Notes under the pieces: model-generated
Database searches by the model: none
Told to the model about the DNA's origin: nothing
The model's input: only the letters and a program-made list of their open reading frames with translations
Assembly: GCA_973895155.1 (NCBI GenBank)
Contig: OZ316897.1
Coordinates: 8,680,001 to 8,744,000, forward strand
Source of the DNA: Marsupella aquatica
Taxonomy: Eukaryota; Marchantiophyta
Length of the DNA stretch: 64,000 nt
Direction: 5' to 3'
Program-made: the position numbers and the translations under genes
Shown: positions 49,278 through 62,214 of the stretch, piece by piece
Position numbering within the stretch: position 1 is the first letter of the stretch
How the letters are laid out: each line of letters opens with the position of its first letter

Positions 49278-50035
49278 AATCAGATTCTAAAATTCTCAGA
49301 CTGGGTGTTAACTCCTTTACAGTAACCAAACCCAAACCCAGGAACCTTTGGAGATGCTCAAAGGGGTGTCATGGTCCATGGGGGTTGTTGGGTTGACGAG
49401 CTCGGTCCATTTGGGCATATTCTTCTTTCCATGACTCGATTCTTCTCCGTCTGTAGTTTTGAAGAAGTTTTGAAGAAGACTTCAATTTCTTGAACGTTGG
49501 AGTGACGTTCTTTTGAATTCTATGAATTTGGGGCTCGATTTGATTTCAGTGTGCTCGATTTTGAATGAGTAGATTCACAGTCAGTTTATCAGAGTGAAAA
49601 ACAACCGGAAAAGTTGTTGATTGCAGAGAACGCCGCTCGATTCATCAGCTCCAACAGGTCGAGGACAGACACGGAGATGATCAATTCTTCCATTGTCCGC
49701 AAAAAGCATCTCTCCCCATATGATTGAATCGAAGGTATGGTGATTCCAGAGTGTGTCCTGTACTGCAATGAACCTCAGCTTGCGTCGAATCAAGTTTCTC
49801 CTTCTCGACGATCACTTTGGAGCCAGTTTGATCGAGTCACGGGAAGCTTGTTCATGAATCTTCGAAATTGAATGTCCACGAAGAGCGGCGATAGCGTATC
49901 ATTGTTTTGCAGCAATTCTTTGTGCAAGTGTGGACTCGCTTTCCAATCAATTAGGTTAGGTGCAGAGACGACGACTCGGAGAAGAGTTGGTTGTAATGTG
50001 AGATCTGGAGACTAGCGGGAGGGGCGAGAGGGATC
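49278..50035. other. Promoter and leader of the DUF616 gene
   Basis: No coding sequence is seen. The 49400-50035 stretch is the probable promoter and 5' UTR of the downstream gene. It holds a short local duplication (TTTTGAAGAAG at 49457-49480). No TATA box or operator can be assigned with confidence. Confidence 0.45.
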
Positions 50036-53000
50036 ATGACTATGGAGTTTTCTTCCTCCCATTCTCGTCTGTCTTGTGGAAGTGGTGGAAGTGGCGCACA
50101 ACAAGGGTATGGATCGGCGGTGGAGGACGATGCGGGGTCGGATGATGCAGCTGAGAAACAATGGAGAACGAAGTGGAAGAAGCGAGGGATTGGATTCTCG
50201 TTCTGGCGCACGCTGAACTCATGGAAGCTGTTTGAGATACTTGTGGTGACTGTGATGGCATTGGTCCTGCTTTCCGAGGTGCGCCGTACTTTTCTCGACC
50301 GTTCATCGTCGACAAGTATATTCTACTGCTCTACTACTTTGAATTGTCGTTGCTGTTTCTGAGTCTCTCCGTTTCCTTTTTGCGATTTGTCCCGAAGAGA
50401 TCCGATTCAACTACGTTTCGGTTTGGGTCCTCCGGTTTGTGAATTCATGGTCAAAGTCCAGATATCTTGCGCAATCCTTGAAATCCGCCCCAAACCTCTT
50501 GTTGTGATGAATTTCAGCATAATGCCGGTCATTGGGTTTCTTGTTTTGGGGGGTTTCTTCGTGACTAGACGTCTGGCATGCACCTCAAGTTGTCTTCAAC
50601 AGTTTTGTCTTCGCTGATGAAGTACAGGTGGTGGCTTGGAGGGAATATTTACGGAGGAAGCTCTCAAGATGAACGGGACGGATGACAAACTGAGCAACTT
50701 AAACAACATGGATATGCCGTCCCGCAAAGGAGTAGGTAGTAGTTCTTGCTTTATCCCAACTCCTCGTGACAAGTTTTCTATCCGATACTTTGCATCTTGG
50801 TTTCTTAAACTTTGTCGGATTAATTTGTCAGCTATTAAGTCAATGCCCAAAATCATTCCAGAGATTATAGCTCAATGTTCAAGTACCAGGGCGTCTTTGC
50901 TCCGGGTCAGCTCAACATCTGCTCATGCGGGAAATTTGTTCAGAAGGACGCCTGACCTTCGTGTTCAATTTTGGCCATCTTCTAACGCAGGAATTCAATT
51001 CTACTCGGTGTTACTCTGTTGTAGTGACTCCTAAAGTTTTGTTACTGGGACTCAGTATCCCGTCTGATGCAGCTTGAATGGATGTTTTCCTAAGTCGTTT
51101 CACAAGTTTTCTGTTCTGTTTTATACTGTAGAACAGATACTTGTGCCTGAGTTGCAGCTTTCAGAGATCCTGATTTAAGTTTTTTGGTGGTTCTTTTCGT
51201 GTAGCATGCCTTGATCTGCTTCCAGTGGAAGAATTGACGCACTTCAAGCTGCCATATGTCAGCACTACCGGCCCAGTGGAAAAACTTGAGTACGTTGAGC
51301 GGAAATCTTACGTTAGTTGGTCGGTTGAAGAAAGTCCTGTAGTTGGTTCATTCACTGGAAATCAGACAATGGAGGAAAGAGCCAACAGCTATAAGGTGAT
51401 CCATTAATTCTTTACTTCTTCGTTTAGAATATTGGCGAAGTTGTCTGCTAGTTTTGTCAATTTTGGTACCGACTTTGAACCAGAATTTTGTAAGACCATA
51501 GAAAACTTTCAAGCCCTAGAATCGATTACGCAGTTCACTGGACTTAACACTTGTAGAGAATCATTTGTGTCTTTCATACACATTTGCATTAACTTCTAGT
51601 CGCAGGCATCGTATTGCTAACTGGAGACCATCTGCCCTAATGTACAGGTGCAAGCTACAATGGAAGTGCATTGTGGATTCTGTGACGGAGACAACGAGTT
51701 TTACATTGATGCTATCGACAAGGCATTTTTGGCCGAGTGTAAAATTGCGGTAGTGACATGCGCATTTGGTGGGGGTGATGATCTATATCAGCCCATTGGC
51801 ATGACAGAGGCTTCACTGTCTCAGGTATAGGCTCTGAACTGGTCATGCATTTTAGCTGCTAATGAGGCAAACATACTGTAGAAATCGCATTCCGTATGAA
51901 GTCGATAAGAGTTATTGATGCAAGAGAAATATTAAGTTCTGAATTGTCTGTTATTAGCTGACAATGTTGCCCTTGTCTTGCCGTGCCTGACTAGTCGCTC
52001 TGAGGAATATCTACGTCTTTATTAATGTTCTCAACACTAATTAATTTTCGGAGACCAGGTTTGCTACGTTGCGTTCTGGGATGAAGTGACCTTGGAACTT
52101 CAAGCCACTAAAAGGCGGCACCCTGATCTCGAAACTCGTCAAGTAGGACTCTGGCGTGTCGTGGTTGTGCAAAACCTTCCGTATTTGGACCAAAGGCGCA
52201 ATGGGAAGATTCCCAAGGTTTGTTGAAGCGTTTCTATTGTATGTCCTGTCGTATGACTGTGATCTGCATGGAGCCTCGTTGTTTGCTGACTCTTCCCGTT
52301 CATACGACCTTCAAAGACTTTTCACTTTATTTGCAGTTGGTTCTTTCTGATGGTGCTCAATTGTCAACTTGTCCAATGGTTTACAGAGCCTTAAAAAGCT
52401 CAGCTTGGTCGAATTGCCACAGATTTCTGGATCTATCTGCAATTTGCTGTACCCGTGAGATGCTGCGTGACTAGGAACGCATTTTTCTGTGCAGCTTTTG
52501 AACCACCGGTTATTTCCACAAGCAAGGTACTCTATTTGGGTGGACTCAAAATCCCAATTCAGACGAGATCCCATAGGGGTTATTGAAGCTCTCCTACTAC
52601 GGCCAAAATCTGTGTTCGCAATATCAGAGCACGGAGGTCGCAGCTGTGTCTACAAAGAAGGAGCAGCTATTGTCCAAAAGAACAAGGCTTTACCTAAAGA
52701 AGTCGCCATTCAACTTGGCCAGTATCGCAAAGAAAATTTACCTGAATATGCACAGTTCTATGGTCACAAAGGTGACAAGTCCTAACCCCCTTCAATCTTT
52801 TTACATCCTAATCCTTTTTGATTCTAACTTAATCTTCCTATACGTAGTTCCAACTAGTTTACTTCTCGAGTTTTGTTTGTGATTCTTGCCTGAATGGAAA
52901 GCATCTTTGTAGATAGACATACACAGTCCCGTCTCTTCTCTTAGTTGCCACGGCCAGGGGCCCCGGGTCTTGGCTTGAAGGCTACCACAGACGCTTGTCA

Positions 53001-53645
53001 ACGAGTAATCTGGAGAACACCATATTTGGCTTGTGAGACTAACTTGCTAGACTTCGCAGCTTTGAATCTGATATAGTTTGCTATCACATTGTTGTTTTTT
53101 CCAAACACTACTCGTATTAGTGTACGGTAGCAGAAATACTCCGACAGGTAAGAAGTTTGAGTTTGATGGATTCTCGTGTGTATTTGATGTGCAGCATTGG
53201 CTGAGGCATCCGTCATAGTTCGGGAGCACACACCTCTGACGAATCTATTCATGTGCAATTGGTTCAATGAAGTAATGCGTTTCACTGCCCGTGACCAGTT
53301 AAGTTTCCCATATGTACTCGTCAATCTGAAGGTCATGCAGCCCCACATGTTTAGTGTCTGCAGTCGACGGGCTCTTGTGAACAGTCTTGGCCATACAGGT
53401 AAGAAGCCCAAACCCCTCACTACCAAGTCCACTTCATGATCGTCTCCAGCGTTCATATTTACCGTTTGAGCAATGAAACAACATTCCAGCTCATTAAAAC
53501 TACTCCAGCAAGCAACTGAAGGTCTCTTATTAGCTGCTCCAAATCAAATTTAGCAGGTCAGCAACTGAGTCAGTCTGAGTCTCCAGTGGCTGAATATAAG
53601 CCAGGGACAAGTACTTTTGGAGATATCATCCCGGGGGGAAGTTGA
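50036..53645 (+). CDS. DUF616 (TOD1/MUCI70-type) probable Golgi hexosyltransferase
   Basis: Members of this family are type II membrane proteins linked to cell-wall pectin/mucilage synthesis (MUCI70). Exons: 50036-50285, 50628-50735, 51205-51395, 51648-51824, 52059-52217, 52495-52771, 53195-53398, 53557-53645. Phases agree, 484 residues. A cytosolic Gly/Ser-rich head is followed by a basic KWKKR and one membrane segment (about 64-80). The lumenal domain shows GNQTMEERANSYK, VHCGFCDGDN, GDDLYQPIGM, GLWRVVVVQNLPY, RRNGKIPKLLNHRLFPQARY, SIWVD and VIVREHTPLTNLFMCNWFNE followed by V.RFTARDQLSF, in family order. The exon 1/2 junction and exon 3 start are less sure (an alternative acceptor lies at 51225). 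The last intron rests on a consensus donor at 53399. Without it the frame ends at 53439. Substrate not predictable. Confidence 0.88.
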
Positions 53646-56600
53646 TGGCTTAGCCCTGCTGGAGTCTCTCATTCATTTTAGAGCATCGCTGGAGAACGGT
53701 GCATGTAGGTAATAATGTGTCCAATTTGGCAGTCTCGGGACATTCCCAGTCCAAATTAAGGACATCAGTTTTAAAGCATTATCAAGATTTCGTTAAATGG
53801 TGTAGTTCCAAGGAAAATGTTTGAGATGTAATAAGTCTCGGCTAGTCCAAATCATTTGATTCAGCTTTCATGCTTTGTAAGAGTTGTTCCGCCATTAGCC
53901 AAGAGAGATTCATTATGAGGACATTGACCTCCTCTGTTTTGTTCTCTTCGGCTCACTCATGGTGAAGTGATCGGTGAATATGTAGCCGACTTATTGGACA
54001 GAATGTAAAGCCCAAATTTGCCATGGCTCTTTTCATATGTCGTATCTCAGCCGTCCCCATGGATCTGTTGACAAGTATCGCTCTTTGCACACTATTCACT
54101 GCTAGGAGTCTCACTAACTCTATTTGGTGACTACAAAAAAACTGGACCTTGGAGGACTTTAAGTTTATACCAAGGTTAATTTTGGAGTGACACTCATGGC
54201 CTGCACATTAACTTGTAATTGGTTAATGGTATTTGAGATATGCAAGAAAGAGCAATTCGGTGTCATTTTTGGAAAGCAATAATATCTGTCTGGGTTGTTA
54301 AAAAATTGGGGTAGACTGCCTATGAGTCCACATATAGTGAAAAGTGGTTGATTATATGTCTACTAAGAATCCAAGTGACCATTGCAATGACCGACCAATT
54401 CTGTAATTCAGTACTCAGGAGGCAAATACTTTCTGACAAATGGGGACCCTTTCTGACTGTCAAGAAAATGAGCCTAACCGCAAAAGTTGCTGTTCATGGT
54501 GAGAATAGATACACAATTATAATTGTTTTTGTCAAAATAGGCGTGGTCACTCACTTTGACAAACTAATTTTAATTTTGGGTAACACCATATTGTATAAAA
54601 CTAATAGAGGTGAGGGTGTATGACATTTTGCCTTATGGAAACTCAGCATAAACCATGTCATGGAACAACAAGCGCTGGGAATAGCATGTTCTAGTATTAC
54701 TGTTGTTTCAACACAATGGGCCTTGGGCAGTCAAATGAACAGTATGAGTGCTTCCTAGGGGTCAACTGAGAGATTTTCTGCGCCTACATGACCATTACAG
54801 ATTTTGGCAGTGACTGGTAACATCCTTATTGGGTGATCAGATTTGTAGCACGGAGAACAGCAACAGGAAGAAACAGAGTGGGTTTTGCAAGGGTATTAAT
54901 GTTTTTTCTCATTACAATGGGTATGGAGTACTCAACTTTGCAAAACAGAGGTCAAGTTTTCAAGAACATGGTCTTCACATGAAGACAAGGTTATCCTTTA
55001 GAATATTAAATAATCTTGACAACAGTATCAAAACCGCAACCTCCCATGCAAAGAACCGTACTGTTTTTATGCAGGACAAATTTTGGCTTCTGGTTCATGC
55101 TCACTTCATTCCAGTTGAGAATAGGGACTTGGTTTATTCTAGCAAATCCTTGCTTGGTTTATTTTTTAGCAGTGGACCCATGCTCTCACATGTGAGATCA
55201 GAACAAAGGGTTTCCATTTCCATTTTGTACTTTTTGTGCCTATTTAGTTAGCCTTTTTTTGACTATCCACCAAACTGTTTGAAATGATTAACCTGCCCTA
55301 AAAATTAATGGATAGGAGTAACTTGACTATATAACCCGACATAGCATGTGGCTTGTTTGCTGGCCCGTGGAGGCTCATGATTAACCCATGCTAACCCTTG
55401 GGATCTTGCCACAAACACAAAATAGTATATGGTACTTTTCCTAACCCATACCACAAATACTCAAAAATAATCACCTTCAGTGAAGGACTTGAGTTTGGTC
55501 CAAAAAGAAAATCTACTGATGAGTTAATGGTGCTCATTTAGGGAATTGAGAGGTTCCACAAAACACAGAGCTCACTCTGTAAAACTTGGCTGCATTGTGA
55601 CAAAATGAAAACAGTACCTATTGCATCAGGGGTGAACAGTGAACAGACATTGAAGAGATCTGCCCACAACAAAGGCTTACTACTCAGGACTTTGAGTAAT
55701 TGAAGCAACCTGAATATCATCTTATATGTTTTCTTCATCATGCATTCCTCGTCATTCTGAGACTCTTCTGACCTCAATTTTCAAAAGCTGTTGATCCCCA
55801 TTTTTTTCTTGCCTTGAAACTGAAAGTTGATCCATCCAACAGAGGATAGACGATCAACTCTGGAGCATGCACCTCTGTAGGGTAGCCACAAGGGGGGTCA
55901 TACTGAGGGATCCGATAGGAACCCAGACCAGGAAGTGAGAGAGGGTATGTGTGTGTACATGGATGGGGTGTTGTGGTGGGAGTCATGATTTCTCCTCAGC
56001 CCCTGGCTGGTCCGCTTTGGGGCTCTGGCTCAACCCTCTCTCCAGCCTGGCTACCCTACAGAAGCTGTTGATCCCAATTTTTCATGGACATTCTCTTGCT
56101 ATTTTGGGCACGCTTTCAAAACATTCATGGCCAATATGAAACACTTTATTATGAAAGTTCATGTTACCAGCCCCTGGTATTTTTGAATGGATGAATAATG
56201 TGTACTTGCACACACGCACACGAATTTCTGAGAGCAACACGTCATTGACTTATTTGAGGAACAAACTGAAAACTGTGTAAGATGCTTAAGTATAAATGTG
56301 AGACCATGCTATTCAATGGGATGCAAACTTTATGCACAAGGTAACTTGAGGCAAGACGGACATATGAGAGGCGTTCTCCCGTCATCTCCACCTTCTTGCT
56401 GCCACCACCTTCTGGGGCCACCTTTGATGGTTGGCTTTGGGTCTGGTACTTTGGTTGTCCTCTGTAGGGGGCAGGTTGGTTGTGGGCCTACGGGGATCCC
56501 CAACACCCGGGCAGGCCGGCGACTATGGTCCTGTTGACCTGGTAGGCTATGGTTCTGTTGAGCAAAGATGACATTCACAACAGGAAACCCATGGTCATCC

Positions 56601-57014
56601 AATGCACAAGTAGTTGACAGAGAGAGATATGTGATTCACCTAAGCTGAGGCTTTATTACACTCTGGGCCCGTCAGCCATACCGAGTCTCCGCATTACAAG
56701 TACGTTCTCCCTACCTCTCAATGGGCTCACTGTTGACTAACATAACCAAGTCTGCAACTAAGGTTAGCTTAACTATGGTTATAGTCATACCTCTAGACCT
56801 AAGAGTAAATGCCTAACAAGTTGGACACCTGTTGGAGTTAAGAAATTGTCACTATGTCATCATTCACACTCAATGTGGTTTTCCATGAACTCAATGCTCT
56901 TCATGATTTGTCACTTTGTCACGTCAAGATCAAGATCACCTGTGGAGTAACCTTCTCTTCTACTCTTACTAAAGTTAGAAATCAAATCTCTGATCTTTAG
57001 GTGTAGTAAATAAT
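53646..57014. other. Gene-free interval
   Basis: Scattered short frames (for example 54348-54623 and 54829-55251) show no domain, splice structure or biased composition, and I do not call them genes. A SINE-derived composite lies at 55797-56065. The frame at 56298-56537 is GC-rich and repeat-like. Confidence 0.5.
55797..56065. mobile_element. Inverted composite of two SINE fragments
   Basis: From 55797 to about 55945 the SINE 3' half lies on the minus strand (reverse complement of GGTCTGGGT, TCGGATCC, CCTTGTGGCTACCCTACA, CTATCCTCTGTTGGATGGAT and the poly-A). From about 55945 to 56065 the SINE middle lies on the plus strand (GTTGTGGTGGGAGT, CCTCAGCCCC, GCTTTGGGGCTCTGG, CTACCCTACAGA). The joint is head-to-head, by nested insertion or inversion. 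Confidence 0.65.
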
Positions 57015-57114
57015 GTCTTGTTTCCGGAGCATGACAGTCAACCAGCCCCTCAAAACTCAAGCTAAAGCTCTCATTTTGGGGGCATTATATACCATAATGC
57101 GCTCTAAACAGGAC
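57015..57114. mobile_element. MITE-like fold-back, CATAATGC family
   Basis: Arms GTCTTGTTTCCGGAGCATGA (left) and, inverted, GTCCTGTTTAGAGCGCATTA (right) enclose CCCTCAAAACTCAAGC.AAAGCTCTCATT. The centre and arms match the copy at 58583-58695. Length about 100 bp, non-coding. Confidence 0.65.
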
Positions 57115-57351
57115 TCACTTATACTTGAAGACTTTTGGTAAGTCCTTGTATTTTACAGGGGTTTCATTTTCCATAATGCCTCCCTTCTTTTGAGGAAGGG
57201 GTTAGAGGAAGTAACATAAGTGAAGGAAAATGGAAAAAAGAGAAATGGTTTACCATATAAAACAAAACAAAAGATTGACTTACACAAGTAACTAGAATCT
57301 AATAATCTAATATATTGCATGGATCAATATTTCTCATTTTTCAATGTCTGC

Positions 57352-58062
57352 CAGGTTTTCAGCCAATTGCATGCCAACAAATTGCTGCATGGCCCTTTAA
57401 GGTTTTGCATTTATTTCACAACTTTACTTTTCCTTGTCTATATATTCCCAAAATCACTCAAGTTCTCACATATGCTAATGTCATAGACGTTACTTCTTCC
57501 AGGTTTTCAACCAATTGCATGCCAACAAATTGTTACATGGCCCCGTACATATTTCCACCCATTGCATAACTTTACTTTCTCTTGTCTATTCCCAAAAATC
57601 ACTCAAGTTCTCACGTATGTTAATGTTATAGTTACTTAGTTCTCTCAGGTTTTCAACCAATTGCATGCCAAAAAATTGTTGCACAGACCTTTAAGTTTTC
57701 CATCCATTTCATACTTTTTCTTGTCTATTCCCAAAATTGACTCAAGTTTTCACATATGTTAATGTCATAGTTACTTCTTCCAGGTTTTCAACCAATTGCA
57801 TGCCAACAAATTGTTGCATGGCCCTGTACATACTTACATCCATTTCATAACTTTACTTTTTCATGTCTATTTCCAAAATCACCCAAGTTTTCACATATGT
57901 TAATGTCATAGTTACTTCTTCTAGATTTTCAACCAATTGCATGCCAACAAATTGTTGCATGGCCCTGTACATTTTCCCATCATTTCATGTTAAGTTTATT
58001 GTTTCTCAACAGTTCCCAAATAGTTACTCAAGTGTTCACGTATGTTAATGTCTTAGTTACCG
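57352..58062 (+). repeat. Tandem array, ~135-148-bp unit, five copies
   Basis: Units start with CAGGTTTTCAACCAATTGCA at 57352, 57500, 57646, 57781 and 57922. Each continues through TGCCAACAAATTGTTGCATG, TTGTCTATTCCCAAAATCAC and TCACATATGTTAATGTCATA. Unit length varies by small indels and later units are shorter. It is not coding. Confidence 0.95.
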
Positions 58063-58582
58063 GGATTGTGAGAATAAAACCCATCAACACTTGGGCCCGT
58101 TTTTAAAGTCTTAGTTATATGAATTGTGAGAATAAAACCTGTCAAATTAAAGTTGGGCCACAGCCTTTGTTTTGGGGGACACTCAAAGCTTCAAAAATGA
58201 TGGCTTTTGGTCATAAACAAATGGTCAAAACTTTGTCACAGGGCTATGTAAAAGTAATTTTGTTTTTTTTCACTAGCCTCTACAGTTACTAATGGACATG
58301 GTTACAAGTTATGTACTATGAATATGGTACTCAGTAACTTTTTGTGTCCCTAACCTCAACTACTGAGTCAAGGTCCGTCAAATTCTGAGCTTTGAAGCAC
58401 CCTAGAATTATATCTCACAATGCCCTCACATTATCCTAGCCTTACTGCCCTTTGCAATTTTTTGGTTTGTATTTTACAGGGCATTCTGGAGCATAATTCC
58501 CGGGTGAAGATCTGGATCATCTCTTTAGGGATCAAGATTCTCCTCAACTTTTCCTAAAAATCTCTCAGGACTTTAATTGTAC

Positions 58583-58695
58583 TAAGGTCCTGTTTTTGGA
58601 GCATTATGGGCAATATATATAGCCCCCAAAACTCAAGCGGAAGCTCTCATTCTCCAGGGTATTATATCCCATAATGCCCTCCAAACAAGACCTTA
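58583..58695. mobile_element. MITE-like fold-back with ~28-bp inverted ends
   Basis: TAAGGTCCTGTTTTTGGAGC at the left end is matched by the inverted right end TAAGGTCTTGTTTGGAGGGC, and both continue into ATTATGGG. The 113-bp element is non-coding. A flanking duplication is not obvious, so the superfamily is unassigned. Confidence 0.75.
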
Positions 58696-61390
58696 CCGTA
58701 TACAAACAACAATTTTCTATTATTTTACCCCCCAAACTGGGCATTATTGCAATCCTGACCCCCAAACTATTTTTATTTCCATATGACTCCTTAAAGAGCC
58801 ACTAGCCATGACAAAAACATGGTTCCACAGATTTCACCATATTTAGTAATTTTTCCTGAAATTGAGGAACAAAAGCTCACGGTAGAGGAGAGGAATGGGA
58901 AAAAGGGAGAAGTTTTGGACACTCCTCCTTTTATATGGCCAGTGGTGGTTTCAACAGTATATTGGTATACACATCCAGTATAATCGCCCAAGGCACCATG
59001 TGATCGGCCTCCCATCGACCCAGGGTTAGCCTAACCCACCATTGCTCCCCTCTGGTCACTCGCGCCCTTGCATTGCCCGTGAGCGCCCATTTTCTTTCAA
59101 AAAATATCAAGTAGGGCTGAAAGTTGCATGCTTCACACTCGGACTGACTTGCTGCTGTCATTGGGATAAGCATTGATTCACACGTCGCCTCCATAACTCA
59201 AATGGTCATTTACTTAGGCTGTTGAGAAGCAGCTCACGGGGCACTCACAGGCGACACAATGGTGTGGGTGACCAGAGCGGAGCAATGTGATTTAGGCTAA
59301 CCCACTTACCTGGGTTGATCAAGGTCTCATCACATGCTGCCATGGGGAGGAATAGGGGTAGCATGTTAGTAAAATTAATTTGGGGGTCAGGACCATGAGA
59401 CTCTTATAGAAAGTGCAAACAGAAGCTAGAGTTGGGGTTTAGACTTCTGAAGTGAAGCCTCTTGACATTAACTCTTGATAAAGACAAAACTAATGTTACT
59501 TATAAATCACAATTCAAACAAAAGGTAGAGTTGGAGCCTAGGCTCCTAGACTGAAACCTCCAGAATGTGACTAGGGTTACACCAAAATTTGCAAACGGAA
59601 AGAACAATTAGTCATTGCTAACACATGCAAAGAATGTGCATCAAGCTAGTAAGGACAAAATTGAAAGTAAATACCAAACACAATGATGGGGCAACTCTTG
59701 ATAAAGACAAAACTAATGTTACTAATAAATCACAAACAAAAGCTAGAGTTGGAGCGTAGGCTCCTAGAGTGAAACCTCCAGAATGTGACTAGGGCTTTGG
59801 GGGGGGGGGGGTTCACTATATGGAGGGTCATACATCACGTGCAACGTTTTAGGGTTTGACCCCCTAACTTATAAATGACAATTATGTTTTTGCAAAACAC
59901 TTTCTTTCTTAAAATTTGCCATTTTTTATTCAAAAACACCTAAAACATTTTTTAAATACTTTTTACAGTTAAATAGGTCTATGTGTTCTTTACAACTGAC
60001 CAGTCAATAAAACATGCCCTATGTGTTATTCCACAAATCTTTGGAAGTCTTCCGCCACACCCATTTAAATGGGCCTATACTTTGTTGCACATGATGTGCC
60101 ACTTCCGTGGAAATGACCCCCCCCCCCCCTTCTTCCCCTGCCCCCCCCCCCCTTCTTCCCCCCCCCCCCCCCCCAAGGACTAGAGTTCCACCAATATTTG
60201 CAAATGGAAAGAACAAGTAGTCATTCCTAACACATTCAAAGAATGTGCATTCAGGCTAGTAAAGACAAAACTGAAAGTAAATACCAAACACACAATGGGG
60301 CAAAGATGAAAGAGAGGAACATAGATCCTTTTGCAAGTTTGTTTTTTTGGGTCTTAGGCTCCTTATTTGTAAGATCCATGAGTGTACTAGAGAGTCTCAA
60401 AGCTTGGAGGGGGGAATTAAGGTACATCAAATTGCTGATGCCCTACTATAACACTGTACGAGGGCGTCTCAAAGCTTGGAAACTACTCATGATGACATTT
60501 GGTGGTAAGAACAGGTCATAACTTTATCACAAGACTACTGTGTAATTTTGTTTTGTTTGTTCTTTCACCAGCCTATACTGTGACTGATGGGGTATAGCAG
60601 AAGACCAACATTCATAGTCCATAGCCCATAACTAAGGAGTTAAGGTAGATCAAATTGTCAGCTTTGTTAGGCCCTAGTATAACACAACATTAATATGGAT
60701 CTTCCAAACAATAATACCTATCTTAATCTTATTACTGTAGTGAAAAGAGCTTATGGACTATGAATTAAGTTATGGACTATGAATTCTATAGTCCATAAGT
60801 TTTTGTGTGCATAACTAAGGAATTAACCATGACTTTTTGTGTCCATAACTAGGGAGTTAATATTATTAGTGTAGTGAAGCTATGGACTATGTTATCTACA
60901 ACTATAATAAAGGATCCCACATTTTTTGTCCTGCATCCCAATACAAAATAGCTCTTGGGCGGGAAAGATCCACAACCCGTTATATTTGATTAATTGACCA
61001 TTGATGGAGTAAATGTGCCCCCCTTGCACATATGTGTTTACCCATAAATGCCCGGGCCCCTACTCCCTATGGGCCAGCTCTCCGTGCACTAGTCCATAAC
61101 TTTTTGTAGTCCATATAACTACTGTAGGGAATTAAGGTTAGTCCATAACTTTTTGTGTCCATATAACTAGGGAATTAAGGTACAAATTGGCAGCTTTGAG
61201 ACCCCTACTATAACACGACATTAATACCGATCTTCCGAATGGTAACATCGAGAGTTTCACCTTGGTGCGGACTGAGGAGTGAGGACTGTTGGGTGAGGAG
61301 AGAAGACTCTTCGGCGGCTGGCGAGATCGTTGGGCTGGGTCATTCGTGACCTCACAGGTGGGCCTGACGATTCCTCGCCTGGACGATTCC
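58696..61390. repeat. Dispersed repeat block with long C-run tracts
   Basis: No gene is seen. 59400-59800 contains two related passages (AACTCTTGATAAAGACAAAA, TAGAGTTGGAGC.TAGGCTCC, AACCTCCAGAATGTGACTAG), and 60180-60350 a third. Related sequence also occurs at 15.05-15.24 kb. From 60580 to 61200, variants of GTCCATAACTTTTTGTGTCC, ACTA.GGA.TTAAGGTA and ACACGACATTAATA recur four or more times. Homopolymer C tracts lie at 60117-60129, 60141-60152 and 60159-60174, and a G tract near 59800. Confidence 0.6.
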
Positions 61391-62040
61391 TAACGATAAA
61401 ATCGCGCAAGCTGTGCTCTGCTCTCACACCATGCGAAGATCCGTTTTTGGGCCAAAATTTGGGCTTTGACGAGCTCTTGAGTGCCCCGAAACTTTAGAAG
61501 GACTTCGTTTCCGTCCTCTCGTACCCTGTGATCCAATTTTTGCTCGGCTCTGTGAGAGATTTCTGTGGGGAGTTTTCGTTTGGCTAGAGAATCGGTCGAG
61601 AGAGTGGAGAGGGAGCTGCGAAATTTGATTTGATAAAATCTAGCCAAGCTGTGTTCTGTTCTCTCTCTACATGCGACCACAATTTGGGCTTCGACGATCT
61701 ATGGAGTGCCCCGAAACTTGAGAAGGACCTCGTTTCCGTCCTCTCGTACGCTGTGATCCATTTTGCACTCGTTCCGGTGAGAGATTTCGGTTGGGAGTCT
61801 CGTTTTGCTCAAGAATCGGTCGAGAAAGTGGAGAGGGAGCTGCGAAATTTGGGTTCCAGCTCGCTTCGAATTGAGAAGGAGTTGGTTTGCTTCTTCTTCT
61901 TCTTCTGGGACGCTCATTTTTTCCTCAGCTCTGCGCGAGATTTTGTCGAGGCGTTTCGTTTTGCTCTTGAATCCGTTTTCTTGGCGAGGGAGAGGGAGAG
62001 GGAGAGAAAGAGGGAGCTGCGAACGGAAAAATCGGCGATT
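61391..62040 (+). repeat. Three tandem ~200-240-bp copies upstream of the 62.2-kb gene
   Basis: Copies begin near 61391, 61630 and 61856. The first two share AGCTGTG.TCTG.TCTC, GAGTGCCCCGAAACTT, TCGTTTCCGTCCTCTCGTAC and AATCGGTCGAGA.AGTGGAGA. The third retains GAGAAGGA, GCGCGAGATTT, TTTCGTTTTGCTC and GAGGGAGCTGCGAA. They lie in the presumed promoter/5' UTR of the gene starting at 62215. Several long frames in this stretch follow the repeat and are not credited as genes. Confidence 0.85.
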
Positions 62041-62214
62041 TGTTTTCTCACGGGTGTCGCGTCGTCCACGTCTCACGATTGAATCCGCTAGTTCGTTCGT
62101 GAATCCGAGGAGGATTTAAGTCCGGGCCAGGAAGGGCGTTTAGTCTCGCTTCGTTGCTGCAGTCACCGTAGCTTGAGAGATTGAAGCCGATAGAGCTCGT
62201 GCGCCGAGAAAAGA

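Noticed and set aside
53399-53439. C-terminus of the DUF616 protein ending KKPKPLTTKSTS
   Set aside because: A perfect donor (ACAG|GTAAGA) precedes it, and a phase-matched downstream exon (53557-53645) with a clean acceptor and stop exists. I prefer the spliced end, although readthrough remains possible.
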